A DNA stretch of 61,480 nt from contig CAAFYU010000041.1 of NCBI GenBank assembly GCA_900767135.1, positions 1-61,480 on the forward strand. Direction: 5' to 3'. The stretch is from Candidatus Gastranaerophilales bacterium. Lineage in GTDB: Bacteria; Cyanobacteriota; Vampirovibrionia; Gastranaerophilales; Gastranaerophilaceae. The translations under genes were made by a program, and so were the position numbers. Positions 46,140-54,464 of this stretch are shown piece by piece; position 1 is the first letter of the stretch; each line of letters begins with the position of its first letter. The notes below the pieces were generated by a model that saw nothing but the letters and a program-made list of their open reading frames with translations, made no database searches and had not been told where the DNA came from.

Positions 46140-47227
46140 ATTATTTTTAATCATTTTCTTAACTTCATCTACAGAATAGACTTCATTTTTGCCTTTAGAA
46201 TGTAAAATCATATGACAATTAGGACAAACAGGAATTAAATCTTTTATGGGGTCTATTTCATATTCTTCACCAATTTCTGCGATAGGTTTTATATGGTGTA
46301 CATGAATTTTATTTTCAAAAATTGCTCCATACTTTTCAGAAAATTTAAATCCGCATATTTGACATTGTGTACCAAAATATTCAATACATTTTTTCTTCGC
46401 AATTGGGTTTCTTTCGTATTTATTTACTAGAACAGATTTAACCGTACCCTCTTGATATTTTTCACTTACTTCTTCGGGAAAAACACTTTCAAATTTTGAT
46501 AAATCATTATTATTTATACTAACACTGTTTGTTTTATTTTCTGTTTTAGAATTTTCTTTAGGAGTAACAATACCTTCTATTTCAATATCAAGATATTCTG
46601 ATAATTTATACCAATCACCACAATTTAAAATAGCTTTTTTAACTTCATTTCTAATTTTTTCTTCAAAATATTTATTACTAACATATTTTGTGCCATTTAG
46701 TTCATCATATATGGTAATTGAGTTTCTTTATTTACAACAATACAAGATATCATTGGTAAATTTATTGAATGACAAATTTTTGAGATATCTCCAATAAGAA
46801 TAGGTAATTCTGTGTGAGGGTTAACTATAATGCCATATTTCTTTTTTATACGTTCTGATAATTCATTATATTCAATCCTTACCTGTCCACTTATTACGAT
46901 TTTTAGCATCTCTGTTGCAATAAGTTTCTGAATATTTGTAAGATTGGATTTTTTTAAAACAGACTTTTGGTTAGGCTCTAACAAAAATTCCATATAATGT
47001 TTAATTGCACGAAGGTACATATTATGACCTTTTGTATTAGCTTGCATAAAGTCTTTATTGTTTTTTAATTCTAATATAATAGATTGAACTTCTTGTGCAG
47101 AAGCTATTTTAAATAAATCAAACTTCAAAAAACGCTCAGATATAGCATTTATACCACTAATATAATTTGAACCAGAATTTGCAGAAGAAGGTCTTGATTC
47201 AATATATTCCAAAAATTGATCTCGCAT
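46134..47227 (-). pseudogene. HNH endonuclease disrupted by a two-base shift in an (AT)3 run
   Basis: The N-terminal part (47227-46697, 176 aa) is open but stops at TAA just after MMN. The rest of the gene is open in another frame from about 46710 to the TAG at 46134-46136 and encodes a classic HNH domain: CQICGFKF, HVHHIKPIAE, DLIPVCPNCHMILH. Removing two bases from the ATATAT run at 46707-46712 gives a continuous 363-aa protein reading QLPYDELNGTKYV across the join. So this is a recent frameshift, a slippage switch or a sequencing error. HNH proteins of this type act as restriction-like nucleases. Confidence 0.75.
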
Positions 47228-47299
47228 AAGTCAACCCTTTTTTCTTTATCCTATCATAAAAATATTAATTTTTATAACCGCTGTAATAACTATAAACAC

Positions 47300-47326
47300 T
47301 TGAAAAGCTCGAAAATATGTTATAAT
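47300..47326 (+). promoter_or_regulatory. Predicted promoter with -10 next to ATG
   Basis: TATAAT (47321-47326) with TGT before it. The -35 is TTGAAA at 47300-47305 with a short 15-nt spacer, or ACTTGA with 17. The ATG at 47333 follows the -10 by 6 nt, so a leaderless transcript is likely. Confidence 0.45.
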
Positions 47327-47332
47327 GGTAGT

Positions 47333-47581
47333 ATGAATTATAGACAATATGAAAATTTTGAATACCAAAACGCAGTTGCACAAGATTTTGCAAATTGGGC
47401 AATCAAATTTGCTTTATCTAAAATTATTGTAGCTTCAGTTCCTCAACAAGACAGAAAGCAAGTTGAAGCTATTTGTGATGGAGTATCTGGTGCTTTAGAT
47501 TTAATCAATCCTCCTAAAACTCGTGAAGGTCAAGCTTTAGCTTTTGGCACTAATGCAGGCAATTTATCAAAATATTTATAA
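47333..47581 (+). CDS. Small hypothetical protein
   Basis: 82 aa, not recognised. Start at 47333, where the promoter abuts the ATG; reading further upstream into the promoter is not supported. Soluble, helical (FANWAIKFALSKIIVASV). It stands just outside the transposon genes, convergent with them, and its stop is adjacent to the 92-aa gene's stop. Confidence 0.55.
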   Translation: MNYRQYENFEYQNAVAQDFANWAIKFALSKIIVASVPQQDRKQVEAICDGVSGALDLINPPKTREGQALAFGTNAGNLSKYL

Positions 47582-47860
47582 TTACTCTATCCCAGAGAAT
47601 TCTTTTTCAATTTGTTTAACAAAATCTTCGGAGAGTTGGCCGCTTGGTTTTGGGGTTTCGGATTGTTGTTTGAGCTCCATTTTTACCAAGTCTGGCAAAT
47701 ATTTTAGCAAATTTGTCAAAGTATAATACTCGGACTGATTAACGGGCTTTTTGTTTTGCATATCCATAGTTAATTTTGCCATTAGTTTTTCAACAAAACC
47801 CTGCAGTTCTTTTGAAAAGTCCTCTTTATTTGCTAATTTTTCAGCTTTTTTCTGTTCCAT
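47582..47860 (-). CDS. Second half of a transposon HTH protein (likely translated by -1 frameshift)
   Basis: 92 aa from an ATG at 47860, but this part aligns with the C-terminal half of the 51119 protein (KEDFSKEL... against KDFSKQFADD..., then SEYYTLTNLLKYL against KHEICALENIIKII). It therefore most likely continues the HTH frame above through the slippery A AAA AAG at 47851-47845. It could also be translated on its own from the ATG, coupled to the HTH gene. Polar, helical. Confidence 0.6.
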   Translation of the reverse strand: MEQKKAEKLANKEDFSKELQGFVEKLMAKLTMDMQNKKPVNQSEYYTLTNLLKYLPDLVKMELKQQSETPKPSGQLSEDFVKQIEKEFSGIE

Positions 47861-47988
47861 TTATACTTCGTTCGCCAATAAAAAATCGTACGGCGAGAAA
47901 CGTTCAAGTTTTTACAAATCTCGTCGATTGACAAATTGTCTTGTAAAAACAAAGTTTCAGCTTGTTTATAATATTTCATTTTACTCAT
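47833..47988 (-). CDS. HTH protein, N-terminal half
   Basis: 51 codons from the ATG at 47988 (AAGGA 6 nt upstream) to TAG at 47833-47835. Reads as an HTH of the DUF1804/Mu type: LSIDEICKNLNVSRRTIFYWRTKYKW, matching NISRRTIFNWKKKYKW of the 51119 protein. In the last codons the ribosome meets A AAA AAG (47851-47845), and a -1 shift there leads straight into the 92-aa frame, giving a 135-aa product close to the 141 aa of the paralog. Confidence 0.65.
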   Translation of the reverse strand: MSKMKYYKQAETLFLQDNLSIDEICKNLNVSRRTIFYWRTKYKWNRKKLKN

Positions 47989-47990
47989 TT

Positions 47991-48545
47991 TTAATCCTTG
48001 AAAATTATTCTGTTCATACTAAATTCATTCTTCTCATTAAGCCTCTTAACCTGAAAGCTACAGCATTTTGAGACCAAGCCTTGTGATTTACAATATTTCA
48101 AAAGTTGGTTAAGTTGCGTTAGCGTGTTTTTCAGCCGTCGATGTCCCAAATTCCTAGTTTTGCACCTTACATAAAATGCTTTTATATCTTCCATTGTGAG
48201 TTCTTGAACTATTTTGCCCCTAAAAAATGGCAGAATATTTATCCTGAAAATCGATTCATAAGTCTCGTAAGTCCTTTTAGTGCAAGCAGTTTTGGCATAT
48301 TTTTCTAAAAAGAATTTTACTGCCGTTTCAAAGTTCAAAGGTTCATCATCCGATGCTTCAGCCGAAAAGATCGCATAATCGATTATTTCTACCTTTTCAA
48401 CGTATTTGTAGCTACCTTGTTCAAATGCTATTTTACCCTCGTTCAAAAGCCGTTCAAGCTCCGTTTCAACGTTAGCTTCGGCTATCATTTCGATTTCATC
48501 GAGTGTAAACTTCTTCAGTCGTTTCGCTAATTTTTCTATGTTCAT
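47991..48545 (-). CDS. Integrase-like protein with only the core-binding (SAM-like) domain
   Basis: 184 aa. The part from about 90 to 165 (FFLEKYAKTACTKRTYETYE, then IVQELTMEDIKAFYVRC, TLTQLNQLLKYCKSQGLV) looks like the N-terminal SAM-like DNA-binding domain of tyrosine recombinases. The catalytic Arg-His-Tyr domain is absent: the gene ends and the HTH gene begins 2 nt further on. It overlaps the ATPase by 4 nt (ATGA). Probably an accessory DNA-binding factor of the transposon, not a recombinase. Confidence 0.6.
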   Translation of the reverse strand: MNIEKLAKRLKKFTLDEIEMIAEANVETELERLLNEGKIAFEQGSYKYVEKVEIIDYAIFSAEASDDEPLNFETAVKFFLEKYAKTACTKRTYETYESIFRINILPFFRGKIVQELTMEDIKAFYVRCKTRNLGHRRLKNTLTQLNQLLKYCKSQGLVSKCCSFQVKRLNEKNEFSMNRIIFKD

Positions 48546-49222
48546 AATAAACCTCGAATCGTTTCTAGCGTGTATTCCGTTACTCCATTGTCCTTTGCGT
48601 AGATTTCAAGCTGATTTATAAGTTGGACGATTTGTCTAAAACGATTGTATTTTGGGTGGATATATTCAATGCTTTCGGTTGTAAATGGAATTTCTGAAAG
48701 GCCATCAAAAATCTGCTTTAAATCAGCCACACCAAAGGATTCAAACTTCACGATTTCAGAAAACCTATCATATAAATGTTTATAGCGTTCGAGCTTTTTA
48801 TGCACCAAGCTCATCCCCACAAACACAATTGGGCATTCGGTTTTGTCGTGAATATCTCTGAGTGTTTCGACAGTTTTATAGTTATTCATCAGGTAATCAA
48901 TTTCATCGATGAAAATTATCTGCGGATTCTTTTTTAACTTTTTGACAACGATATTAAAATTATCCGAAGTCAGGAATCTTGGAATTTCATCAAGTTCCTT
49001 AACCACTTCTTCAAGCAGCCATCTACCGGTCATAAGATTTGATGCCCGAAGATATATTCCGTCATACTTGCACGCAAGCCATAAAGCTGTTTGCGATTTG
49101 CCAAGTCCGGGTTCACCATAAACAAGTCCCATTTTGGGAATATTTTTCGGTTTGTTTTGTAGATTTACAACTAAACCTATAAAGTTTTTGACGTTTTGTG
49201 TTTTTATAAAATTATGTTTCAT
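48542..49222 (-). CDS. MuB/TniB-like AAA transposition ATPase
   Basis: 226 aa. Walker A YGEPGLGKSQT (about 34-44), Walker B IIFIDEIDYL (about 96-105), then the AAA lid (EYIHPKYNRFRQIVQLINQLE). Binds target DNA and activates or directs the transposase in Mu/Tn7-type systems. Immediately downstream of the transposase on the same strand. The protein is shorter than MuB (312 aa) at the N-terminus. Confidence 0.82.
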   Translation of the reverse strand: MKHNFIKTQNVKNFIGLVVNLQNKPKNIPKMGLVYGEPGLGKSQTALWLACKYDGIYLRASNLMTGRWLLEEVVKELDEIPRFLTSDNFNIVVKKLKKNPQIIFIDEIDYLMNNYKTVETLRDIHDKTECPIVFVGMSLVHKKLERYKHLYDRFSEIVKFESFGVADLKQIFDGLSEIPFTTESIEYIHPKYNRFRQIVQLINQLEIYAKDNGVTEYTLETIRGLL

Positions 49223-49323
49223 TTAGTCCTTTCTTGGTTGCTCGCATTAAACGGGTCTACGATTGAATGTTTCATAAATTTCATTTATTCACATTCAAGT
49301 CTTCGCCCTCTGCTCGCAATCCG

Positions 49324-51027
49324 CTATTCATACAATAATTTATACTCCTTAGTTTGTTTAAAATTCTCAATCCATTTATCATCAGGATTAGTCTTTATTA
49401 AATACTCATATTTTTCTGAATTATTCTTAAATATTTTTTGAACACCTTTTGAACGCTCTTTGAACTCAGTTTGAACAGGGCTTGAATTTTCTTCAATCAT
49501 TTTGGTTTCTAAATACTTAACTTCATCGTTAGATAAATATTCTTTTACTGCATTTATAGTTTTCTTATGCAATTTTCTTTGTTTTACAATTTTCTGTTTG
49601 TAATCTTCAAAATCCGTAACTGTACCTAATAATTTTGCCATGGGGTGAGTTTCAATTACACGTTCTGCCATACATAAATATTCACCTTTGGTTGTATAAA
49701 CTTTTATACTTGTTAAATCAAATAAATTGTATTTAATTAGAACCTTACTTTTAAACCCATAAAGGCGTTCCTCAAAATAATCGCAGTTTAAAAATCTGAT
49801 TCCGTTTCTCTGTATAGTCTTAACTTCAGTTGCAAGCATCAAATCATCAAGTAAATTAATATCTATATTTTGTCGCTTTCTACTTTCTAAAATTTCTGCT
49901 ATTGTTTTATTTGGTACATTTGGACAAGGTTGAGAATTTTTGAAATTCAACCACATATCTATCATTTTTATTGTTTCGTCTAACGTAGGCACAAAATCGT
50001 TATGTAATTGTTTGTGGAGTTTTTCATTTCGCATCATATAGGCGGGTTTATTTTGAATATTACTTCCGATATAACTTGGTAATAATTTTTCAAACCCTTC
50101 TTGAAATTCTTTGAAAAATCTTTCAATAACTTTTGCTCTTGCGTTATATGGTCTTGCAAATACTGTTTCTATACCAAGTTTGGAATAAAGTCCATTAAAG
50201 CCAAGTTCAGAGAATCCTTTATCGTCTGTAAAATATTTCGCTCTAAATGCTCTGCCGTTATCTTGGTAAACAATTTTAGGTATCATATCTAAATTAATAA
50301 TGGCATTTCTTAAAGCACTTGCAATACATTGAGTGTTTTCTTCTAACATAATTTCATAACCAACGAGTGCTGTTGACTTCCAATCAAGAAAACCAACTAA
50401 TGTTGCTCTTGTTGGTTTACCTGTAAAAGGATTTATTACATTAAATGCTAATTTATGACCATCAGCGACAAGAATATCTCCAACCTCTAACAAACTTGCA
50501 TCTCTTTTAATATATGGTTCAACTTTATCTGATAGTGCTTTTTCACCATCTCGAGCTAAAACCCATTTGTCATAATTATTCTTTTTGAACCAATTAGCAT
50601 ATTTTCTAAAAGTAATATCTGCGGGAATGTAACTTTGTCCCTGTTCTTGAAGTTTGTATTTCGTAAGTGCAATGGCTTTTCCGATACAAAGTCTATTGGG
50701 GTGCAAAAGCAAACCCATAAATATTTTAATTTCTTCATCAGTCAAACAAGTCCTGTATTCATTTACTTTTGCATATTTGTATTGAGGGATAAGTTTAGTA
50801 TAATCTTCTGTTCCGTTAAGTATATTCTTCCAGCGGTGAAGAGTACCTCTACTAATTTTACCTAATATATCAAAAAGGTGAGAATTACTTGTATTATGCA
50901 AATTTACAAAGTCATAATCTGCTTGAAGTTTATTTGTAGATTTCTTTCTAAAATCTAACCATTGATGAACAATATCTAATCTCGCAAGTGCAATTTTCTT
51001 TGATTTTTCTGGAGTGAATTCGACCAT
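49324..51027 (-). CDS. Mu-family DDE transposase
   Basis: 567 aa. RNase H-type catalytic triad: Asp in LVADGHKLAFNV (about 190), Asp in IVYQDNGRAF (about 255), Glu in AKVIERFFKEF (about 300). A C-terminal beta-barrel (Mu transposase C) follows: KVYTTKGEYLCMAERV. AAGGA precedes the ATG at 51027. Appears intact, with full DDE; the two other copies in this window are broken. Confidence 0.88.
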   Translation of the reverse strand: MVEFTPEKSKKIALARLDIVHQWLDFRKKSTNKLQADYDFVNLHNTSNSHLFDILGKISRGTLHRWKNILNGTEDYTKLIPQYKYAKVNEYRTCLTDEEIKIFMGLLLHPNRLCIGKAIALTKYKLQEQGQSYIPADITFRKYANWFKKNNYDKWVLARDGEKALSDKVEPYIKRDASLLEVGDILVADGHKLAFNVINPFTGKPTRATLVGFLDWKSTALVGYEIMLEENTQCIASALRNAIINLDMIPKIVYQDNGRAFRAKYFTDDKGFSELGFNGLYSKLGIETVFARPYNARAKVIERFFKEFQEGFEKLLPSYIGSNIQNKPAYMMRNEKLHKQLHNDFVPTLDETIKMIDMWLNFKNSQPCPNVPNKTIAEILESRKRQNIDINLLDDLMLATEVKTIQRNGIRFLNCDYFEERLYGFKSKVLIKYNLFDLTSIKVYTTKGEYLCMAERVIETHPMAKLLGTVTDFEDYKQKIVKQRKLHKKTINAVKEYLSNDEVKYLETKMIEENSSPVQTEFKERSKGVQKIFKNNSEKYEYLIKTNPDDKWIENFKQTKEYKLLYE

Positions 51028-51089
51028 GTTTTTATTCCTTTTTTACACAACCATTCATCACTCTTTGCCTCAAATAAATCAACTCTTCG

Positions 51090-51107
51090 TCTCAATCTCA
51101 GAGATAA
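51090..51107. promoter_or_regulatory. Transposon operator copy 1
   Basis: TCTCAATCTCAGAGATAA, containing the dyad ATCTCAGAGAT, 63 nt upstream of the transposase start. An identical copy lies at 51627-51644. Confidence 0.6.
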
Positions 51108-51118
51108 TTCGACACAAT

Positions 51119-51544
51119 TTAATATGCACCATTCCAACCTAATATTTTGCTATTAATTTCTTCAATAACATCTGGCGTTAAAAACTTTGCAGATTTCTTT
51201 TTAAATGAAAAATTATCTAAATTTTTCTTTTGTTCTTTTTCTTCGTTATTTATAATTTTGATAATATTTTCTAAAGCACAAATTTCATGTTTATTCAAAA
51301 TTCTATTATTATCTATATCGGCATTTAATTTCGTAAGAAGTTTTGTTCCAATGTTATAAATATCATCAGCAAATTGTTTTGAAAAATCTTTTATTCTAAC
51401 AATATGGTTGTCCCATTTGTATTTCTTTTTCCAGTTAAAAATAGTTCTGCGTGAGATATTTAATTTTTCAGCAATCATTTCAGGTGTTAAATTTTCAATG
51501 CTGTATAATTTTTCTGCTTCGTAAAGTAAATGTAATTTGTTCAT
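51119..51544 (-). CDS. DUF1804-type HTH protein of the transposon
   Basis: 141 aa. N-terminal HTH (about 12-45, LTPEMIAEKLNISRRTIFNWKKKYKW) and a helical C-terminal part. Related Mu-like genes encode small terminase-type or regulatory proteins. AAGGG lies before the ATG. The first gene of the element, with the operator 83 nt upstream, it is the best candidate for the regulator binding ATCTCAGAGAT. Paralog of the 47988 gene. Confidence 0.7.
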   Translation of the reverse strand: MNKLHLLYEAEKLYSIENLTPEMIAEKLNISRRTIFNWKKKYKWDNHIVRIKDFSKQFADDIYNIGTKLLTKLNADIDNNRILNKHEICALENIIKIINNEEKEQKKNLDNFSFKKKSAKFLTPDVIEEINSKILGWNGAY

Positions 51545-51626
51545 TTAAAACCCTTTTAAATCTTGTTTAAAGACCTTTTACAATGACATTAATTACTCTT
51601 GTTTCAACAGAAGTCAAGTGTTTTTA

Positions 51627-51644
51627 TCTCAATCTCAGAGATAA
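51627..51644. promoter_or_regulatory. Transposon operator copy 2
   Basis: The same 18-bp sequence with dyad ATCTCAGAGAT, 83 nt upstream of the HTH gene start. Confidence 0.6.
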
Positions 51645-51676
51645 CTTAATACATCTCAAACTATGAGAAAATTTTT

Positions 51677-51884
51677 CACTTGCACTAAATATACATGGCT
51701 AAAGCGTAAATATATTGCTAACTTTCGGAGTTTAATTTTAAAATTGATGTAATTTTATTGCAAGTAATATACAAATAAGTGCAAATAAAATCCAATTAGT
51801 GCAAGTGCATCTTATTCTATTAAAATCGCCATAAAAGCCTTTATATTTTGCTTTTAGCGATTATGCACCCATCTCACACTTGCA
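51677..51884. repeat. Iteron-like ACTTGCAC repeats at a transposon end
   Basis: Sites on either strand at about 51677 (CACTTGCACTA), 51758 (ATTGCAAGTAA), 51777 (AAGTGCAAA), 51798 (AGTGCAAGTGC) and 51876 (CACTTGCAC). The rest of 51545-51886 has no gene. The arrangement fits a Mu-like right end with multiple transposase-binding sites. Confidence 0.55.
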
Positions 51885-51886
51885 CT

Positions 51887-52720
51887 TTATTCACAACTCG
51901 ATAAAATTGTAAAAGGACACATGCTTTGATTATTTAGAACAAATGGTTTGACTATTCCCTTTTCCAACTCTTCTTGAAATTCCAAGAAAAATCGTTCAAT
52001 AACTTTTGCTCTGGCATTATATGGTTTTGCAAAAACGGAGTGGATGTTTAAATTTGCATAGACTCCGTTGAATATGTTTTCATCAAAATCATTGTTTTGA
52101 AAAAATTTTGATTTAAAAGCTCGACCATTATCTTGATAAACTATTTTCGGGATCATACCTAAATTGATTATTGAATTTCGGAGTGCCGAAGCTATACATT
52201 GTGTACTCTCAGTCATCATAATTTCATAACCAATTAATGCTGTTGATTTCCAATCTAAAAAGCCACCGAGTGTCTGCGAAGTGTTCCAATTGAAATAGAA
52301 CCAAGAAAATTATATGCTTTTGGCAAAAACAATCCTGTATTGTACAAATCTAAAAAGTCAGAATCAGACTCTTTTATTGTTTTGTAATTTTTTCGTTTTT
52401 CAAGAGCAGCTTTTACAATATTCATTCTATGATTTCGAGTCAGTTTGGCTTTATCTGTTACAAGAGTTTCAGATTTGTAATTCAAAGGAACAAGTTCTGT
52501 TGATTTGTTTTTTGCTTCTCTAAGTTTTTGTTGAAGTTCAGGTTCTAAACTGGAAAACAAAATTTCATAAGAAGATCCTCCATTGACTTTAACTTCACGA
52601 GAGATATATTTGCTTTCAGGTTTATTAATTTCTAATCATAAAGAACGAGTGCTTTTTAAACCTTTTGCCTCTGCTATTTGTTTAATAGGGACGAACGAGT
52701 TAAGAATGGTACTTGTACCA
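51887..52720 (-). pseudogene. Remnant of a second Mu-type transposase (internally deleted, nonsense codon)
   Basis: N-terminal segment from about 52720 (FVPIKQIAEAKGLKSTRSL) with an in-frame TGA at 52636-52638 after STRSL, continuing SKYISREVKVNGGSSYEILF to about 52258. It then jumps, with about 120 aa missing, to the catalytic part (GFLDWKSTALIGYEI, IVYQDNGRAF, KVIERFFLEFQEELEKG). The homology stops at about 51955, where the iteron end begins. The catalytic segment is close to the copy at 60638. Confidence 0.75.
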
Positions 52721-52768
52721 ATTCTTTCAACGAGTGAGGAGCTAAAAGCTTTGCTTATATTTATATAA

Positions 52769-53134
52769 CAATCTTTCGTCAAGGAACACATTAGCTTCGA
52801 AGATGATAAATTGGAACACCACTTCCGAGCATTGTGTCCGTTTTGTATAACATATGACAATGGAAGTGAGTTCAGTATGCACGAAAAAATTAACAAAATT
52901 CTTAACACAAAAAGTTACTTTTGTAAGCCGTATCACAGTTGGGAAAAGGGAACAGTGGAAAATATTAACGGAATAATTAGAAGGTTCTTCCCAAAAGGAA
53001 CAGATTTTGGTAAGATAAGTATGAAGCAGATTAAATATGTTGAGAACTGGATAAACAATCGACCAATGAAAGTTCTGGGGTATTTAACACCAAATGAAAA
53101 ATTCGACCAACTTAGTGTTGCGATTGCTTCTTGA
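52769..53134 (+). pseudogene. IS30-family transposase fragment
   Basis: C-terminal rve part only: CITYDNGSEFSMHEKIN, YFCKPYHSWEKGTVENINGIIRRFFPKGTDF, WINNRPMKVLGYLTPNEKF. The N-terminal HTH and first catalytic Asp are missing; the frame is broken by a stop near 52766. It abuts the Mu-type remnant. Confidence 0.75.
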
Positions 53135-53234
53135 ATTCACCACCAAAATTTTGTAAATATTTATTAAGTCTCGCTTTTATATCTAGCAAAATGTTTTTTG
53201 TTTATGGTTTAACAGAAAAAGTTTAGGAGGGTAT

Positions 53235-54455
53235 ATGAAAGTTCTATTTAATACATTTTTTAATGGTAGTTCAATTCAAAGTCAAGGAACAAACAATTTC
53301 TCTGGTCAAAGAGTTTCTTCGCCGATAACCAATTTGCAGTCAGATATATTTGTTAAATCGACAAACGATGTTCCCTTTGGGGAAAAAATTAACAAAGAAA
53401 AAATAAAAGATGTTGCAGGAGATTTAGCTGCAATCGGAGTTGTTGGAGCACCATTAATCTTATCTATTGCCGGTAGTGCGTATCTGATGAAGAATATGGA
53501 TGTCAAAGATATTTTCCTTCCGGACGGATCATACCTGATGAGTGTTGATGAATTAAAAACAGATAAAATTACGGCAAATGCAGAAGATGGAATTTTAAAA
53601 ATTGATGGAACTCCTATTGATATTGATGCAAACAGATATGATGTTGCAGATGTTGAACGTGGAGTATTTAAAAATTATGACGGTTCCGTTGATATTGATT
53701 TGGCAAATAATAAATATATTGACTTGGAACACGGTGTAATTATTGACCCTGACAACCAAATGTCATTTATTGAAAATGCAGATGGGGTATTTGAAAATGT
53801 TGCAATACCGGCTTTATCTTCTCCAAACTTTAAAGGTTCTTCAATGAGTGGAAACTCTTCTTATGTAAGAATTACACCTTCAAGAGAAGCATACATTGAA
53901 AAAAACGGATATGCACCGGAAGATAGTCCCTATATTAAACATTTACCTATGGAACAGAAAATTCCAGAGAATTTTGGGGATAGAATAGCTGTTCCTAACG
54001 ATAACAGATCTGTTACTCAAAAAATTATTGATTTTTTCAATCCGCTGAAACCTCACGAAAACTATCCTTACGACCATTCTAAATCTTATGATATTTTTGG
54101 CCGCGAAATAGTAACAATAGAAAAAGCAGATGGAAGTATGTCAAAAATCGGATTAGATGAAAATTTAAAAGCTGTACTTGATAAATATCATTTAAAAACA
54201 GATTCGTTAGGAGAAATTTCTGATTTTTGCGAAAAAATAAAAATGAAAGAATATTTACTTGAAAATCACCCGGTTCAAGCTTCTTCCTTCACTGCTCACA
54301 CAGAGAATCTCACAGAATTTTTACACAGAATAACTGAAAACCACTCAGATGTTGCAGACGTAATTACAAATGATGCAATTGTGGAAACTGTAACAAATCC
54401 GGAACTACATACTTCATTTCTTGATACTATAAGAGATATCGCGGAAGGTATTTAG
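53235..54455 (+). CDS. Hypothetical protein, first gene of the three-AAA cassette
   Basis: 406 aa, not recognised. N-terminal polar segment with NNFSGQ (20-25), one membrane segment (about 62-84, GDLAAIGVVGAPLILSIAG), then a soluble, Asp-rich region in which short motifs with Asp-Gly or Asn repeat (IDIDANRYDVADVERGVF, IDLEHGVIIDPDN). No enzyme motif. AGGAGG precedes the ATG; gap to the next gene 9 nt. Probably a membrane-anchored partner of the ATPases. Confidence 0.6.
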   Translation: MKVLFNTFFNGSSIQSQGTNNFSGQRVSSPITNLQSDIFVKSTNDVPFGEKINKEKIKDVAGDLAAIGVVGAPLILSIAGSAYLMKNMDVKDIFLPDGSYLMSVDELKTDKITANAEDGILKIDGTPIDIDANRYDVADVERGVFKNYDGSVDIDLANNKYIDLEHGVIIDPDNQMSFIENADGVFENVAIPALSSPNFKGSSMSGNSSYVRITPSREAYIEKNGYAPEDSPYIKHLPMEQKIPENFGDRIAVPNDNRSVTQKIIDFFNPLKPHENYPYDHSKSYDIFGREIVTIEKADGSMSKIGLDENLKAVLDKYHLKTDSLGEISDFCEKIKMKEYLLENHPVQASSFTAHTENLTEFLHRITENHSDVADVITNDAIVETVTNPELHTSFLDTIRDIAEGI

Positions 54456-54464
54456 GAGGTAAAA

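Larger units (their letters stand above)
47582..51886 (-). mobile_element. Mu/Tn7-like transposon core
   Basis: Six genes on the minus strand: DUF1804-type HTH (51544), DDE transposase (51027), MuB/TniB-like ATPase (49222), integrase-like core-binding protein (48545), HTH protein (47988) and its shifted continuation (47860). Two copies of an 18-bp operator lie upstream of the first two. One end, next to 51.9 kb, has several ACTTGCAC-type sites. The insertion interrupts or abuts an older Mu-type transposase remnant at about 51.95 kb. The other end was not found. Confidence 0.7.

Noticed and set aside
48909..49121. Plus-strand frames antisense to the MuB-like ATPase and other long genes
   Set aside because: Shadows of real genes on the other strand with no start signals or family motifs.
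45591..51560. TTTAAAAGGGTTTTAA-type sequences at 45591 and (inverted) 51544 as possible transposon ends
   Set aside because: The match is short, A/T-rich and imperfect, and one copy overlaps the start region of the HTH gene; such matches are expected by chance.
52583..52768. 60-aa plus-strand frame before the IS30 fragment
   Set aside because: It lies antisense to the conserved N-terminus of the Mu-type transposase remnant, which explains the open frame.
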